From assembly GCA_011316305.1 (NCBI GenBank), contig SAUG01000036.1:1-56616 (forward strand): a DNA stretch of 56,616 bases, written 5' to 3'. Numbering within the stretch: the stretch's first letter is position 1; every line of letters starts with the position of its first letter. The stretch is from Rusavskia elegans. Lineage: Eukaryota; Ascomycota; Lecanoromycetes; Teloschistales; Teloschistaceae. The notes beneath the pieces were generated by a model. That model ran no database searches, had not been told where the DNA came from, and worked only from the letters and a program-made list of their open reading frames with translations. The translations under genes were made by a program, and so were the position numbers. This document shows, one piece after another, positions 32,300-43,200 of this stretch.

Positions 32300-34594
32300 A
32301 TGGCGGAAGTTCAACCGAGCGAACTTGAAGAGGCGATGTCGGCCTTGATGACAGGTGCTGACTCTTCAAGTGCAGCACTATTGGGCCATGTTCCGCCAAA
32401 AGTAAGCCCATGTGCGAACACAACGGCCGCTGAAGGAGGTCCCAAGGTCAACTGCGACAATGAGGCCAGTCTGAGCTGCGGTAAATGTCACCTAGTGAGA
32501 GTAAGTCACAGGATTCCAGCAATGTCCAGCTCGCATGCCTCATACGCAGATCCTGTTCCTTCATGTTGCCTTACAAAGATTGGTTTAGCGAACGTGCTCC
32601 ATAATAAGCTTAAAGTCACTGACCCTCCACCAGTACTGCAGCAAAGAGTGTCAAGTCTCCCACTGGCCGATCCACAAGTTAGATTGCAAGTCTGACTTGG
32701 GTAAAGACTCATGGCAGCCGGCCTGGGTGAGGGAGCGCCGAAACCCAGCGTTTGCTGGGAATGGGCCGGAAATTCAAACCTTCGGACATCTGAATTATCT
32801 GTGGGGGAATATACCGGCGATTGACGTACTGAACGTTGGGAAGAACGAAGGAGAAATGTACGGTGGAGATTTGGATGTTCTATTCGCAGGTCAGTGGGAT
32901 TCCCAATTGGATACACGCTGGTTTCCAGGCCGAAATCACTCGTCTTCAATGAGCTGCCTGTGACACTGCTGATACTGTACTCCTTGGTCTCTAGCATCTG
33001 GTGATCCTCGAATCTTATGGCTTCCGTCAACGGACTTCCAAACGCCTATGAAGGAACAATGACCTGTATTCTCAATGACAAGAACGTCAACGTTGTAGCA
33101 CGAAACATCGTCATGCTTCTCATAGCAGCTCAATTACCACCCGCAGAAGCCGCAGAAGTCATCCTCCACGTGTGGTACTCTGCCCGTCTGACCAAGGGTA
33201 TGCTTACTGCGATCAATAATTATGTCAGGAAGGTACGCCCTTTGCCAACTCTTCTTGAGTTCATCTTTCGATTTCCTGAGTCCACCATTTGGAAAAAGCT
33301 GGGGCTGACCCATGAACAGCTTGTTGTCGATGTAATCTTCAAAATCAAAGACAAATCAGACAAGGTGTTGCAGTCCAAGAAGTGGACGTTCGGTTCAGCT
33401 GAAGTCACTGTACGCCTGACCAAATCGCAGTGGAAGACATTGCACGCAATCATCGAGGCGAAACACGATCTCTCAAAGACTGAAGAGCGACGAAAAGTGG
33501 TTCTAGCGCCGCATCGACTCGACTACCGGGAGCGTGAATTGCATACTTTGCCAGGATTCAGGCGGCTGTGTTCTACGAGGTTCAGAGAGACGGGTGTGTT
33601 GGCCCCGTTAGCCTTGGTGCTTGAACACTTCGACTCCCCCAATCCGTGGGTTTTTCCAACACTGCAAGATCGCCAAATGCTGACACAACAGTCCAGATTA
33701 CTCTTTAATGAGAGAGATAGCACATGGCTTCAGAAGGACTCCGCAGACCCGCGTGAGGGCTGGCCGATGCAATCGATCCTCTCGACACTTCATGCCGATC
33801 GAAACGCGAAGAATGACGTGAATGGACTGCTTTACTTCCACATTCGCTCGATCATAGAACGATTCTGTCTTCGACTCCAGAACCCAGTTTCCAAGGTCAA
33901 ACTCATGCTCTACTGCGTCGATGCGGCTTCTCTACCCGGATGCTTTAGCACCGAGACTCGCGCCTCCGGCTTCGATAGAATAGAGGTCAGTAACATAGCC
34001 GACGAAGCCTACCTCGGCCTATTCAGAACTCTTGGGACGTTTGCACCTCTTCTCAAGCACCACAGCGTCAACCCGTACTCTACACTCATCACACTCTTCC
34101 TCAATGCTTGTGAGATCGCGGATCGCCAGATGGGCAATAGGTCGGATAGTAAGGTACAATCGTCTCAATTGAAACAGGTCATGAAATACCTTCCATTCAA
34201 CCCTCGACACATGGGGGCAACGAACTCCCCTGAGACGATGAAGATAATGGCTGCGAATGATCTAGTGAGAAATTACGACCGGATCTTTGCATTTTACACG
34301 GATGTGAGTCATGTTTGAGGCTTGTTCGAAACAAACAGGTGAGTGTAGTCAGGCTTCCAGGTTCCAATTATTTGTTGTCGTTCAAGAGTAGTCGACTGGC
34401 AGAGTGTGAGAATGCTGACATTATTATGTTTGATAGGTGTCAAGATGAGACAGCGGAATGCCATCGTCGAAGCTTGGCCGATGCGCTTGAAGAAAAAGCC
34501 TGGGGAGAAGGGCGCCGATGAAGAATTCCAGGGTCTCATGGCTTCGAGCTCTTCGGGTGCAGAGCGATACGTTGAGTGGGTGAGGGAGGCATGA
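32300..34594 (+). CDS. MYND-finger / DUF4470 protein, frame apparently broken
   Basis: Exon 1 (32300-32500) and exon 2 (32634-32889) encode a MYND zinc finger: NCDNEASLSCGKCHLVR joins YCSKECQVSHWPIHKLDC across a 133-nt intron. A DUF4470 segment follows (WQPAWVRERRNPAF, FGHLNYLWGNIPAIDVLN). Exon 3 should begin at 32995 with ASGDPR, but the homologous-looking continuation NLMASVNGLP is one base out of frame at about 33011. From there an open frame (33017-34318) carries the rest of DUF4470. An in-frame 87-nt intron at 33233-33319 (GTACGC..GCTGACC..ACAG) is likely. The final exon, about 34437-34594 (MRQRNAIVEAWPMRLKKKPG), follows a CTGAC branch and GATAG acceptor but needs a poor GTCATG donor. 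A sequencing error or a recent pseudogene would explain this; single-gene status is inferred. Confidence 0.6.
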
Positions 34595-34722
34595 GACTGT
34601 GGCTATGATGCAAGCTTGGTAGGTAGTGACAAGGAAGAAACCTCCTGTAGTCAATACGATCTTTGCAGCAAAAGGTCTCCCTATCCTAGCTTGTTTTCTC
34701 GAGAACCGCTGTGACTCAAAGT

Positions 34723-34785
34723 GGCAGCTACGCAGTGATATCGAATCAATCGTTAGAACATTAACCTTCATCGAAGGAGCGGCTG
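34723..34785 (+). repeat. dispersed repeat family 2 fragment
   Basis: GGCAGCTACGCAGTGATATC, then GAATCAATCGTTAGAACATT, then CATCGAAGGAGCGGCT. It keeps the GTAGCTACGCAG and CAATCGTT blocks of the reference copy; the right half is diverged. Confidence 0.4.
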
Positions 34786-35184
34786 CTTGCGGTTGATCTG
34801 AGACATGAAATGACGAGTCCGGTATGGCAGAGGAAACGTGCATCTTCGCTGACCGAGGGGTTCCAAGGTCTGGCTAAGGGAGCTGATGGGCTTTGACTGA
34901 TGGCTCTGTCCAACTCGAGAGGTCGGGGTATGATATCTGGCTCGAACGACGATTGGCGAAAGTGACAGTGGTCGATACGACATTCGGTGGCCGAGTGAGG
35001 AAGTAGACTTGTGTTGTAATGCCGGCATTGGTGACATCTCTCCGAGCTCGTTGGAACACGTTTCCCAGGAGCTGACTTCCCCCTTGCTGCCACCATCCCT
35101 TCAGCTGTTGAAGTGGGTCTTCGCGGAACCTACTCCGTCTGAAAACCTCTCTCGCGGTGAGTAGCATCGTTCGGACCTTCTCAG

Positions 35185-35351
35185 TATCCCTTTCGACTTA
35201 GCGAAAGTAGGTATTCGATACCTCGACTGCCAGCTACATCGGGAGGTACTACAAAAACCGGTTGCACGAGACGATAGGCTAAGCGTCCGGATTTTCCTGC
35301 TCGCCGAGCCCGTAAAATCCGAATCAGAAGACCCTAGCAGCGAAAGGGATA
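35185..35351 (+). mobile_element. MITE-like element with perfect 11-bp terminal inverted repeats
   Basis: TATCCCTTTCG (35185-35195) and CGAAAGGGATA (35341-35351) are exact reverse complements bounding a 167-bp non-coding element. The outer TA at both ends would fit a TA target-site duplication as in Tc1/mariner-derived MITEs. Interior blocks are shared with copies at 0.56, 7.5, 12.1, 15.5 and 16.6 kb. This is the best-preserved member. Confidence 0.65.
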
Positions 35352-35363
35352 AGGTAGTAACGG

Positions 35364-38300
35364 CTACGATGACCGTATCGGCAGTCGCTGGCTTTCATCT
35401 TCTTCATTCTCTCCATTGCCCATCCTCGCCGGGGCAATTCTACTCTTCTCTTTCTCCTCGCAAAGTCTCACAATCGCATCTCCAACTCCCACATTATTCC
35501 CCTTTTCCGCCAGCTTGACCAGCGTCATTCCCACTTGGTCTTTTCTTCCCGGGTCCGCTCCTCCCTCTCTCACCAACCTTTCGACGAGTGTCACGCTCCC
35601 AAATTCCGCTGCCCAGCGCAAAGCGTGCTGCATGTCCTGCTCTTTTGGCATTGCGCCTCGCTCTAATAACGCGATAGCTGTGTCCACAAATCGCGCATTT
35701 AGGCCAATATCCAGTGGAGTCTCCAAGAAATGATCTTTGATGGTGAAATCAGCACCCGCATCGAGGAGAAGTTCTGCGGCTTCATAGTTGCAGTGCAGGG
35801 CGCACCAGTGTAAAGCAGAGCGCTCCAGCCGGTCTAAAGAGTTAATCTTGATATTGGGACATGCAATCAGCATGCTGAGTATGTCCAATTGATCCTCACG
35901 AACAGCAACATGTAAAGCGGAATGTCGATCCAGATCGACCAAATTGATATCAATGTTTGGATCGCTAACTGAGCTTTCGATATAAGTCTTCACAACATCT
36001 TTTATGCCAAGCTTGACAGCTGTGAGAAAGCCTGTTTGGGTGCTGTCAAGAGAAGTTTGGGTATGTCGGAGCGGGCCAATATTCAGAGCATCCCGGGTGG
36101 ACTCTTGGTTGCGGTATTTGCGAAGAAGCTCCAGAGCCTCCAGGTTGTTCATGTCTTTTGCCACTCCGAGAGGTGAACGGTCAGCACCGTCGTGAATATC
36201 GGTTCTTGCTCCGTTCTCGAAGAGTATCGTGATGGTGGAGCAATAATTGAAATACGCCGCGTCGTGTAAAGCGGTGCGGCCGTTATTTCCCTGGGCATTG
36301 ATGTCGACACCAGTGGGTTTCTCAAAGAGTACACGTAGGGTCTCATCTTGCCCATTGACTGCAGCGCTATGTATGATTGTCCGGTTGTATGTGTCCAGCA
36401 CTCTGGGATTGGCGCCTCTTTGAAGAAGGAGCCTGACAACAGCAAGGTGGCCATAGTCAATAGCCCTGTTCAAGGGTGTACCACTCGCATACTTAGGGCC
36501 TTCCTGAATATCAGGATCAGCGCCATGGTCCAGGAGCGCTTCCACGACTGACACGAAGCCTGCTCGCGCTGCGTTTGTGAGGGGCGTAGACCAGTGATCT
36601 CGCTTGTTAACGTCGACGTCTGGAACAGCCAGTATCTGACGGATCATTTGTGGATTATCGTAAGAAGCAGCAAGACTCAGCGCCGTAGTCATGGACTGAC
36701 CAGTATGCATGTTGATATCCAAGCGAGGACTGTGTAGAATCATGGGTACAATATCTTTCCGACGATAGAAGATGGCCAGCATCAAAGGCGTTCTATCATC
36801 AAGCTTTGTGTCTATGACGTTAACATCGACGGATGACGCATTGAGTAGGTGTTGTACAACCTCCTTATGGCCATGTATGATGGCTTGATGCAGAGCTGTG
36901 GTACCTCTCAAACAAGAATGGTTAGGATCTGCACCCTCGCGCAGTAGAATTTGGACTACGGAAGCGTGGCCAGCGGCAGCAGCATACATCACGGGTGTTG
37001 TGTTGAGGTTATCTTTACAATCGACCCTTGACTGCGCCTGTAAGAGTTTTGCGACAACCAGGTCGAGACCAAAGAAAGCTGCTAGGTGCATCGGGTGAAT
37101 TCCAGCCCTGACATCCCAGTTGGCCAGGACAGAGCTGTCCGAGTACCACATTGCCTGGACTGCAAAGGAACAAGATTCACCTTGTAGGAAATCCATTATT
37201 GTGTCTGTCAAGTCGGCGAGGTTCGGAGTCTTAGCAGCGTGGAACCCCCAGTAGGTGGCACTATAGTCGGTCAGGGAATACTGCTCGACCTTTCTTTGAA
37301 AATCCTCGTATTCACCAGGCCCGGAGCTAGGCCCAGCCTGGAATACCTTGTACGACAGATAGGTCAAGCAATTCCGGGCTAGAACTGCATGGCCGTTGGA
37401 GAACCACTTCTCACGATGTTCTCGAAAGTAGCTTTGTGCAGAAAAATGAACGAGCCGCACAATGTCACTTGCATCGATGATGACAAGTCCAGCACACATC
37501 GATGTTAACTCTCCAGCGCCCAAGATGCTGTCTTGATCAATGTCCTCGGTCTCGGGTGTAATTGAAGATGCATGCTCAACCTCCGCAACATTCAGCGGTC
37601 GGTTGGAGAATACGACCCATTGCAAGAAGTTCAGCACGATCTTTCGATCGTCTTCGTTCGTAGCTTCGATACGTTCCATGGCTTGATCATAAGTGTCGCC
37701 AATCTCGCTCGGTAGATTTTGCAGGGCCATCTGCACTGCTCGTGGCGTCCTTTTCGTGGCTAGGGAGTCCATATGTAATTTGGCCAGAAGAAACCTGCAG
37801 TATCTATTAGCACTGGGCATACTCCCTCATGTTTTGCCCGGCTCGTTGTGTGAAGAATCAATCGCAATGAGAAGTAACAACAGTCAACACCTCAATGTTG
37901 AATTTCGATACAACGATTGCCTAGAACTTGCTACGTAGCTGCTGTTGCAGCTACGAGTTAGAGCTCGACAAGGAGTAGATTACAACTTGGCACGGGACTT
38001 TGTTCTTGGCGACCTGTTTGGTAGTTGCTGTGCCCATATTGCGATCGATCTTTAACACGACGAGCCCGGGTGCTATGTGATTTCTGCCACCACTAGCAAA
38101 CGCTCTCATTAAGCACGACTTACATTCCGTTAGCTTGTTGCACTATGGTCATCGAGATCTCATCTCGGAGGTTCTTCTTCTTGTTGACGCTATCGAACAA
38201 TTTAGGCTCGTGGTCGATCCTCCATTGGACATAGTTTCGAATGTCAGTCGGTGTTGCCTCGATGCCAATCTCCTGAATGCCGAATCTTTTGATGAGGTAA

Positions 38301-39560
38301 TGGCCTTCTTCCGGGCAAGTCATGTTATTAGCGAAACAATCCTCACAGAGATCGAACCCGCCACCAAGACATTGTTTGCAGTGGTACATGATTCGAAGAT
38401 CTCCTTTGTCGCACCCGTCGCAAGTAACATCGGCGAATGGTCCGAAGAGCTCTCGAATAGAGTCCAGTGGCCGCGAAGTGACCATGATGTTCACCTTACC
38501 GTGAGTCAGTGTTTCTAATAGAAGTAACCTCTTCGATTCTTCAAGCAACTCGTCAAGGCCGTCGACGACAATGAAACAATCTTGAAATTTGTCCAGCTCC
38601 GCGCGGAAAATTCGAGTGAGAACTTCGAGAGAGGGAAACACCTCGGTCCTTGTATACTGCTTGTGTAGTTCCTTAAGCTCTTTGCTAATTTCAGGTCGGA
38701 TTTGGAGAACCTGCTTGATCAGGGCTGCAACAAGGCTGTTAATAGACTGGCTTTGAGCGACGTTGTATCCACAGTAAAGGATTAGCACCGCTGTATTTCG
38801 ATCTTTGTTAGTCTTTTTCAGATACTCTGCAGCTATAGAGGCAAGAAATGTTTTTCCAGCTCCCATGATGCCCGGACACCAGAGCATTGCCTCCTTGCCA
38901 AATGTCCATTGCTGGAAGTCATCGCGGCGGAGGAACCATTCACCTGTACCTTCTCGCACCTGGCTGACAAATTCGGCCTATAGAATGGGTCAGCTGGCGT
39001 GAGAGGCTAGTGTTTGGTGGTTGCTGTACTTGTTGTTTGAGAAAGTTGAGGTTCGACATCCAGTCAAGGATTGCTTTTACTTCATCGCTAGCGACTGATG
39101 ATTTGATGTACTTGGTATCGCTCTGTATTTCTCGGACGACGGCAGAGTTGGTGGAATTATAGGCCACGTTGATCGTGCTCTTTAGACGCTCCAGGTGGGC
39201 TGTGAGGTCTTCAACCTCGGATTTGTCGAATGGCCAGCACAAAGTCTGCATAATCTTTCGGTGGCCCGTTTTGGGTTGTAGACGATCGGTCAAGTTGTCC
39301 AGCAGGGATGAAATCTGATCAAAGACTCCGTCTGTTTCGTCCAGGACCTTGATAGTCTCCAGCCATTGCTCGCCAATCTCCTGTTCGTCCGGGTCGAAAT
39401 GAGTTTCAAGAAGTTTGAGAACCATCCATACCGAGTTCAGCTCGGTGAACAAGCGAAGCCTCTGTTTGCCGCCCTGCTTGATGGTGTTGATGATAGATAC
39501 CAGTTTGAAAGCAGCCTCTGCAAGTGCAGTTATACCAGCTGCTAATCCGACAGCTTCCAT
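35364..39560 (-). CDS. NACHT-ankyrin NLR with ZZ finger inserted in NACHT
   Basis: Three exons on the minus strand (39560-39030, 38977-38124, 37794-35364) give 1271 aa; introns are 52 and 329 nt. Residues 1-177 are a helical fungal STAND N-terminal domain (MEAVGLAAGITALAEAAFKL). NACHT follows with P-loop GIMGAGKT (213-220), Walker B CFIVVDGLDEL (about 311-321) and sensor TSRP (344-347). A ZZ-type zinc finger is then inserted (Cys 363, 366, 377, 380, 388, 391, 398 and His 403) before the lid helix TPTDIRNYVQWRI. A winged-helix module (about 505-600, LNVAEVEHAS ... RLVHFSAQSYF) and about 14 ankyrin repeats (about 680-1235) follow. By family it is an ATP/GTP-dependent switch in non-self recognition or regulated cell death. 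The ligand is unknown. The tail is charged and disordered. Confidence 0.85.
37858..37957 (-). repeat. dispersed repeat family 2 copy inside the NLR intron
   Basis: On the minus strand it reads CAGCTACGTAGC, then GGCAATCGTTGTATCGAAAT, ATTGAGGTGTTGACTGTTGT and CTCATTGCGATTGATT, the same order as the 28.8-kb copy. It lies wholly within the 329-nt intron 2 of the NLR gene and accounts for much of that intron's unusual length. A palindrome GTAGCTGC/GCAGCTAC sits at its left edge. Confidence 0.6.
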
Positions 39561-40262
39561 AGTTGAATAAGTGCTCTAATCTTGCTTGGCAAAATTAAGA
39601 GAAGAGAAAAGATCGTGAAGCATGAGAGCGGATAGCGGTCTCGATAGTAGAAGAGCTAGATAGATAGAAGTAGCTATAGTGTAGGTTCCCAGAGGCCGAG
39701 AGGTATGCTTAGAAAAGCGACGTTCCGGTGTTGCGCTCGCAGTAGTGGAGATAGGAATTTCTACATACTATATATACGGATTAAGCAAATTAATTTACTG
39801 GAGACGAGAATTTCGGAGTTGCTTGGTGAGCTCGACTCGGGCGTATCTGCCGAATTGTGACAGGGTAGCAGAGGCAATGCTGACGAATTAGCATTAATAA
39901 GCCGAGGTCAATGTCATGTGATTTCGTGTCGTTGGACGCGACCCGCGACTCACCAATTATAGCCCTTTATCTGATACGCCTGTAGCATCTGCACAGTGTA
40001 ATGATTCAACAGTCGCTAGAATGAAAGCACTTATCGAGGTACCGACCAACGATAATATACTCCTATATCCCTCTATCTTGAACTCTCGTTGCCCCAAGGG
40101 TCTTCTCGTCATTCATATCGTACATCCAGACATAACGACTGCAGCTATTCAAACCCCCATCTCGTACTAAGTTGAATTACCGTTGCGGTGACATTCCCTC
40201 CATCACCTACCGCCCTCTGTCTTCACTGAAGCTGCTGCTACACGTTCATCCAAGTTGCTGGT
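39561..40262. other. spacer with NLR promoter
   Basis: Upstream of the NLR start and downstream of the RdRP stop. Purine-rich TAGA/GATA repeats at 39640-39680 and a family-2 repeat near 39980-40058 are present. No gene is seen. Confidence 0.45.
39980..40058 (+). repeat. dispersed repeat family 2 fragment
   Basis: TGTAGCATCTGCACAG, then CAACAGTCGCTAGAATGAAA, CTTATCGAGGTACCGACC and AACGATAATA. It shares the ATCGAGGTACCGAC core with the 19.0-kb copy. Confidence 0.4.
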
Positions 40263-43200
40263 TCAGTCGTTGGGCTCGACCCCACTAATCCATCCCCAAT
40301 CACCGTACTCATCAGCGTCACCCTCGTCAAGTCCGTCTCCATCCACGTTGATGCCTTGGTCCTCGTCTGCTTTCCTCCTCTTTCTGTCTGCTGCCTTGCC
40401 ATCCACCTTGTAGCACTCCCAGATATTACCCACAACGCTCCTGAATGTGCCAATGCCTCGTGCTTGAGATTTGAGTATCCCGAGCTCGACACCAGCCGCA
40501 TACCAGATGAAGTTCCTTTCGTGGTGGTGGAAGAATATGGTGCTAGCCTTGAGGAGCGTCCAGTGGTTCGGTGGAGGCGACGATGATGGTGTCGACGTCG
40601 AAGTGTACTGACATTCCCTGTCCCACCTCGCGACGATGGGTGAGAGCGCTTTGGCTTCCGCACTAGGTCGGAGAGCGAGGAAGTCGTCTCTGACACGTTC
40701 CGCGATCGCTTGGAAAGGCAGGTAACTCTTTCTTCTTGCTCGGATTCCCGGGCCGCCGCCCTCTTCGCCGCCCCCCGAGTCATCGCTACCCATGCAGTGT
40801 GTCGACCAGAACTCCTTGATCGTTTGCAAATCTGATTTAAGATCTGCCAAAGCTTTCTTGATGCCTTCGTCACGTTTCGCTTCTTCCGACTCGGTTTTAT
40901 ACAGGATCGAAATGTCGGTATCGTAGGTTCCTACGTCCTTGAATCGTCTCGAGAAGTCTCCCAAGGCCTTTTCGCGGACGCCCTTTGCGGTTTCAAACAC
41001 CAGACGATCGATAAGGTTGGTTCTCTTTGGGACACCCTTTTCCTTATCCTTATAGGCTGGCTTTGGTAGGGACTTCGGCAATCCTTCTCTTTGAAGAAAA
41101 GCTAACCATTTCTCGTCATCAAAGATTAGACCAGTCTTCGCGCGATCAACGAGATGACCAAGAAGCTGAGCAATCCTGGTTGCCGACGGACTGCAGATAT
41201 TGTCTCTTTGATAACAGAGGCTCTCGAAGTACGAGGTGCACATGCCAAGGAGGTTATTCTGAAGGTTGAACTCAAAGGCAAGCCGGAGGAAGCGGTCCAT
41301 GTAATCCTCGTAGGTAAGAAGTTTGGCGACGGTCGTCTTCTCTTTCTCAATACCGTAGGTATCAATTTCGGAGGCTTTCGCTACCGGGGCATTCTCGAAA
41401 GGATCAACTACACGTGGTTCCCAGCAAATCCAGGCTTTATCACCGTCATAGTCACCACTTCCGTGCATTAGTCATCCATCAAAGATGCGTCCGATGGTTG
41501 CTAACTTACCCTGAAAGCTTTTGGGCGAGCGAGCATGCACCTTTGGACGAGAAAACAATCACATCTCTGTAGCTCTTGAGCTCGACCTTAAATGCCGCAC
41601 GAACCTGTAAAACATAATTGGTCATCCATCATTTGTTGATCGTGAGAGAGCTAATCAACCTTTTGTATATCTGACGGCAACGCTGCCGGTAGACGCGCGA
41701 CGAGAAGATCAATATCATGGAGCATCATCTCATGCTCAAAAGGCGTTGAAAAGCCTACATGAATTTCGCCTTCTTCGAGGACTGCCAGAGGATCGGCTAT
41801 CATGAAAGCGTACGTCGATTTGACTATGCCGATGTTCATGCGGTTCTCAAGTCGGGTACAGTATCCTGCAATAGCCTTGTAGAGTAGATCTTTCAGCCGG
41901 CAGCAGCTGCGCGGCTCGAAACCGTGCTATTGGCGAACGGTAAGCCATGCCAAATTTTGTCAGCATCGAATCGAAAGCACGTACCTCGACGAACCAATTG
42001 ATCTTCTCCGGCAGAGTTGAGGGCATACCTCCGTGCATTTCGACACCATGAGCTACTCGTTCGCTATTCACTGGATTGACTTCCTGGTTCCATTGTCTAA
42101 TTGCCAGGCCGCTCTCCATGGCTGCTTCCAAATCTGCCACTTTCGCCGTCAGGTCGGCCTCGAGTAAATCGCAGAAGACTTGAGAGGGCACCTTGCATGC
42201 TGCCAGGATTGTCATGAGCTGGAAATTCAAGCTTGCTTCTGTCAGAGGCTTTGAGAACGAGTTGACCTCGAACGTGACTCGCTCCAGATCGGGATACAGG
42301 TTGTCAATACCGTCAGGCTCGAACTTTAGCTGAGAATCAGTAATTTCAATCCATGTGTCGCCTGTGGGACCACCAATACATTCACCCAGGCTATCGATCA
42401 TCCAGACGCCTTTTGCACCGGCAATCCGGCCCTGGAATATGCTAGGGGTGTAGTCTAGGTGTAAAGCTTCTGCAATCGCTTTGGCAGCAGCTCTAGAGAT
42501 ACGGGCGCAACCCTGAAGCCTTCATCAACCTAACACTGCCACAGTCCCTTTAAAGGAATCACTCACATCGTTCATAACTGGCGGTTCCGACTCAGCAGTC
42601 TTCGGGTAGGCCTTCTTTTCTCGAGATCGCTCGTGTTGCAGGCGCCGTACCGTTGGATTATCGGCAAGTGCATTATCGCTGCGGATTATCTGTAAAGGTT
42701 TGAACTGTAACGTAGGTCTGGTCTGACTGACCCCTATACAAGTATCAGGAGTGGTTTAGTCTATGCAGAAGATGTTGACTGACCTAGGCCGATACGGGTA
42801 TACAGTTTGAGTGCTGGCTGGTCTCTGTTTATCTTAAGAGACATGAGCCACTCGATGATCTCCTTTCGTTCCATTGGCGAGTGATTCAAGGTCCTTGGAT
42901 CTTTCTCACCGCTCTTCGCACCCGGCAGAAAGTCATAGCCATTTTCTGCGAAGAGATAGACTCGGAACTTGCCGTCGTTCAAGATGATCGATGAGTTCGG
43001 ACCAGCTTTCCGGTTGCTCTCTGGCTTGACGTAAAAGGCACGCCATCTCCGACCCAAAAATAGGTGCTCGGAATGTACAAGCCAGTCGACAATCGATTCT
43101 CGCGCGTTCGGATCAGAACGTAGATAGGAGGGAAGGTTCTTTTCCTCCAAACTCGGTACACTGAGGACAAGGAATCGATCATGACCGAACTTCCGTGCCA

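Larger units (their letters stand above)
34595..35363. other. convergent spacer with repeats
   Basis: Between the convergent MYND and NLR genes. It holds a family-2 repeat fragment (34723-34785) and the best-preserved family-1 element (35185-35351), which ends 12 bp from the NLR stop codon. Confidence 0.5.
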
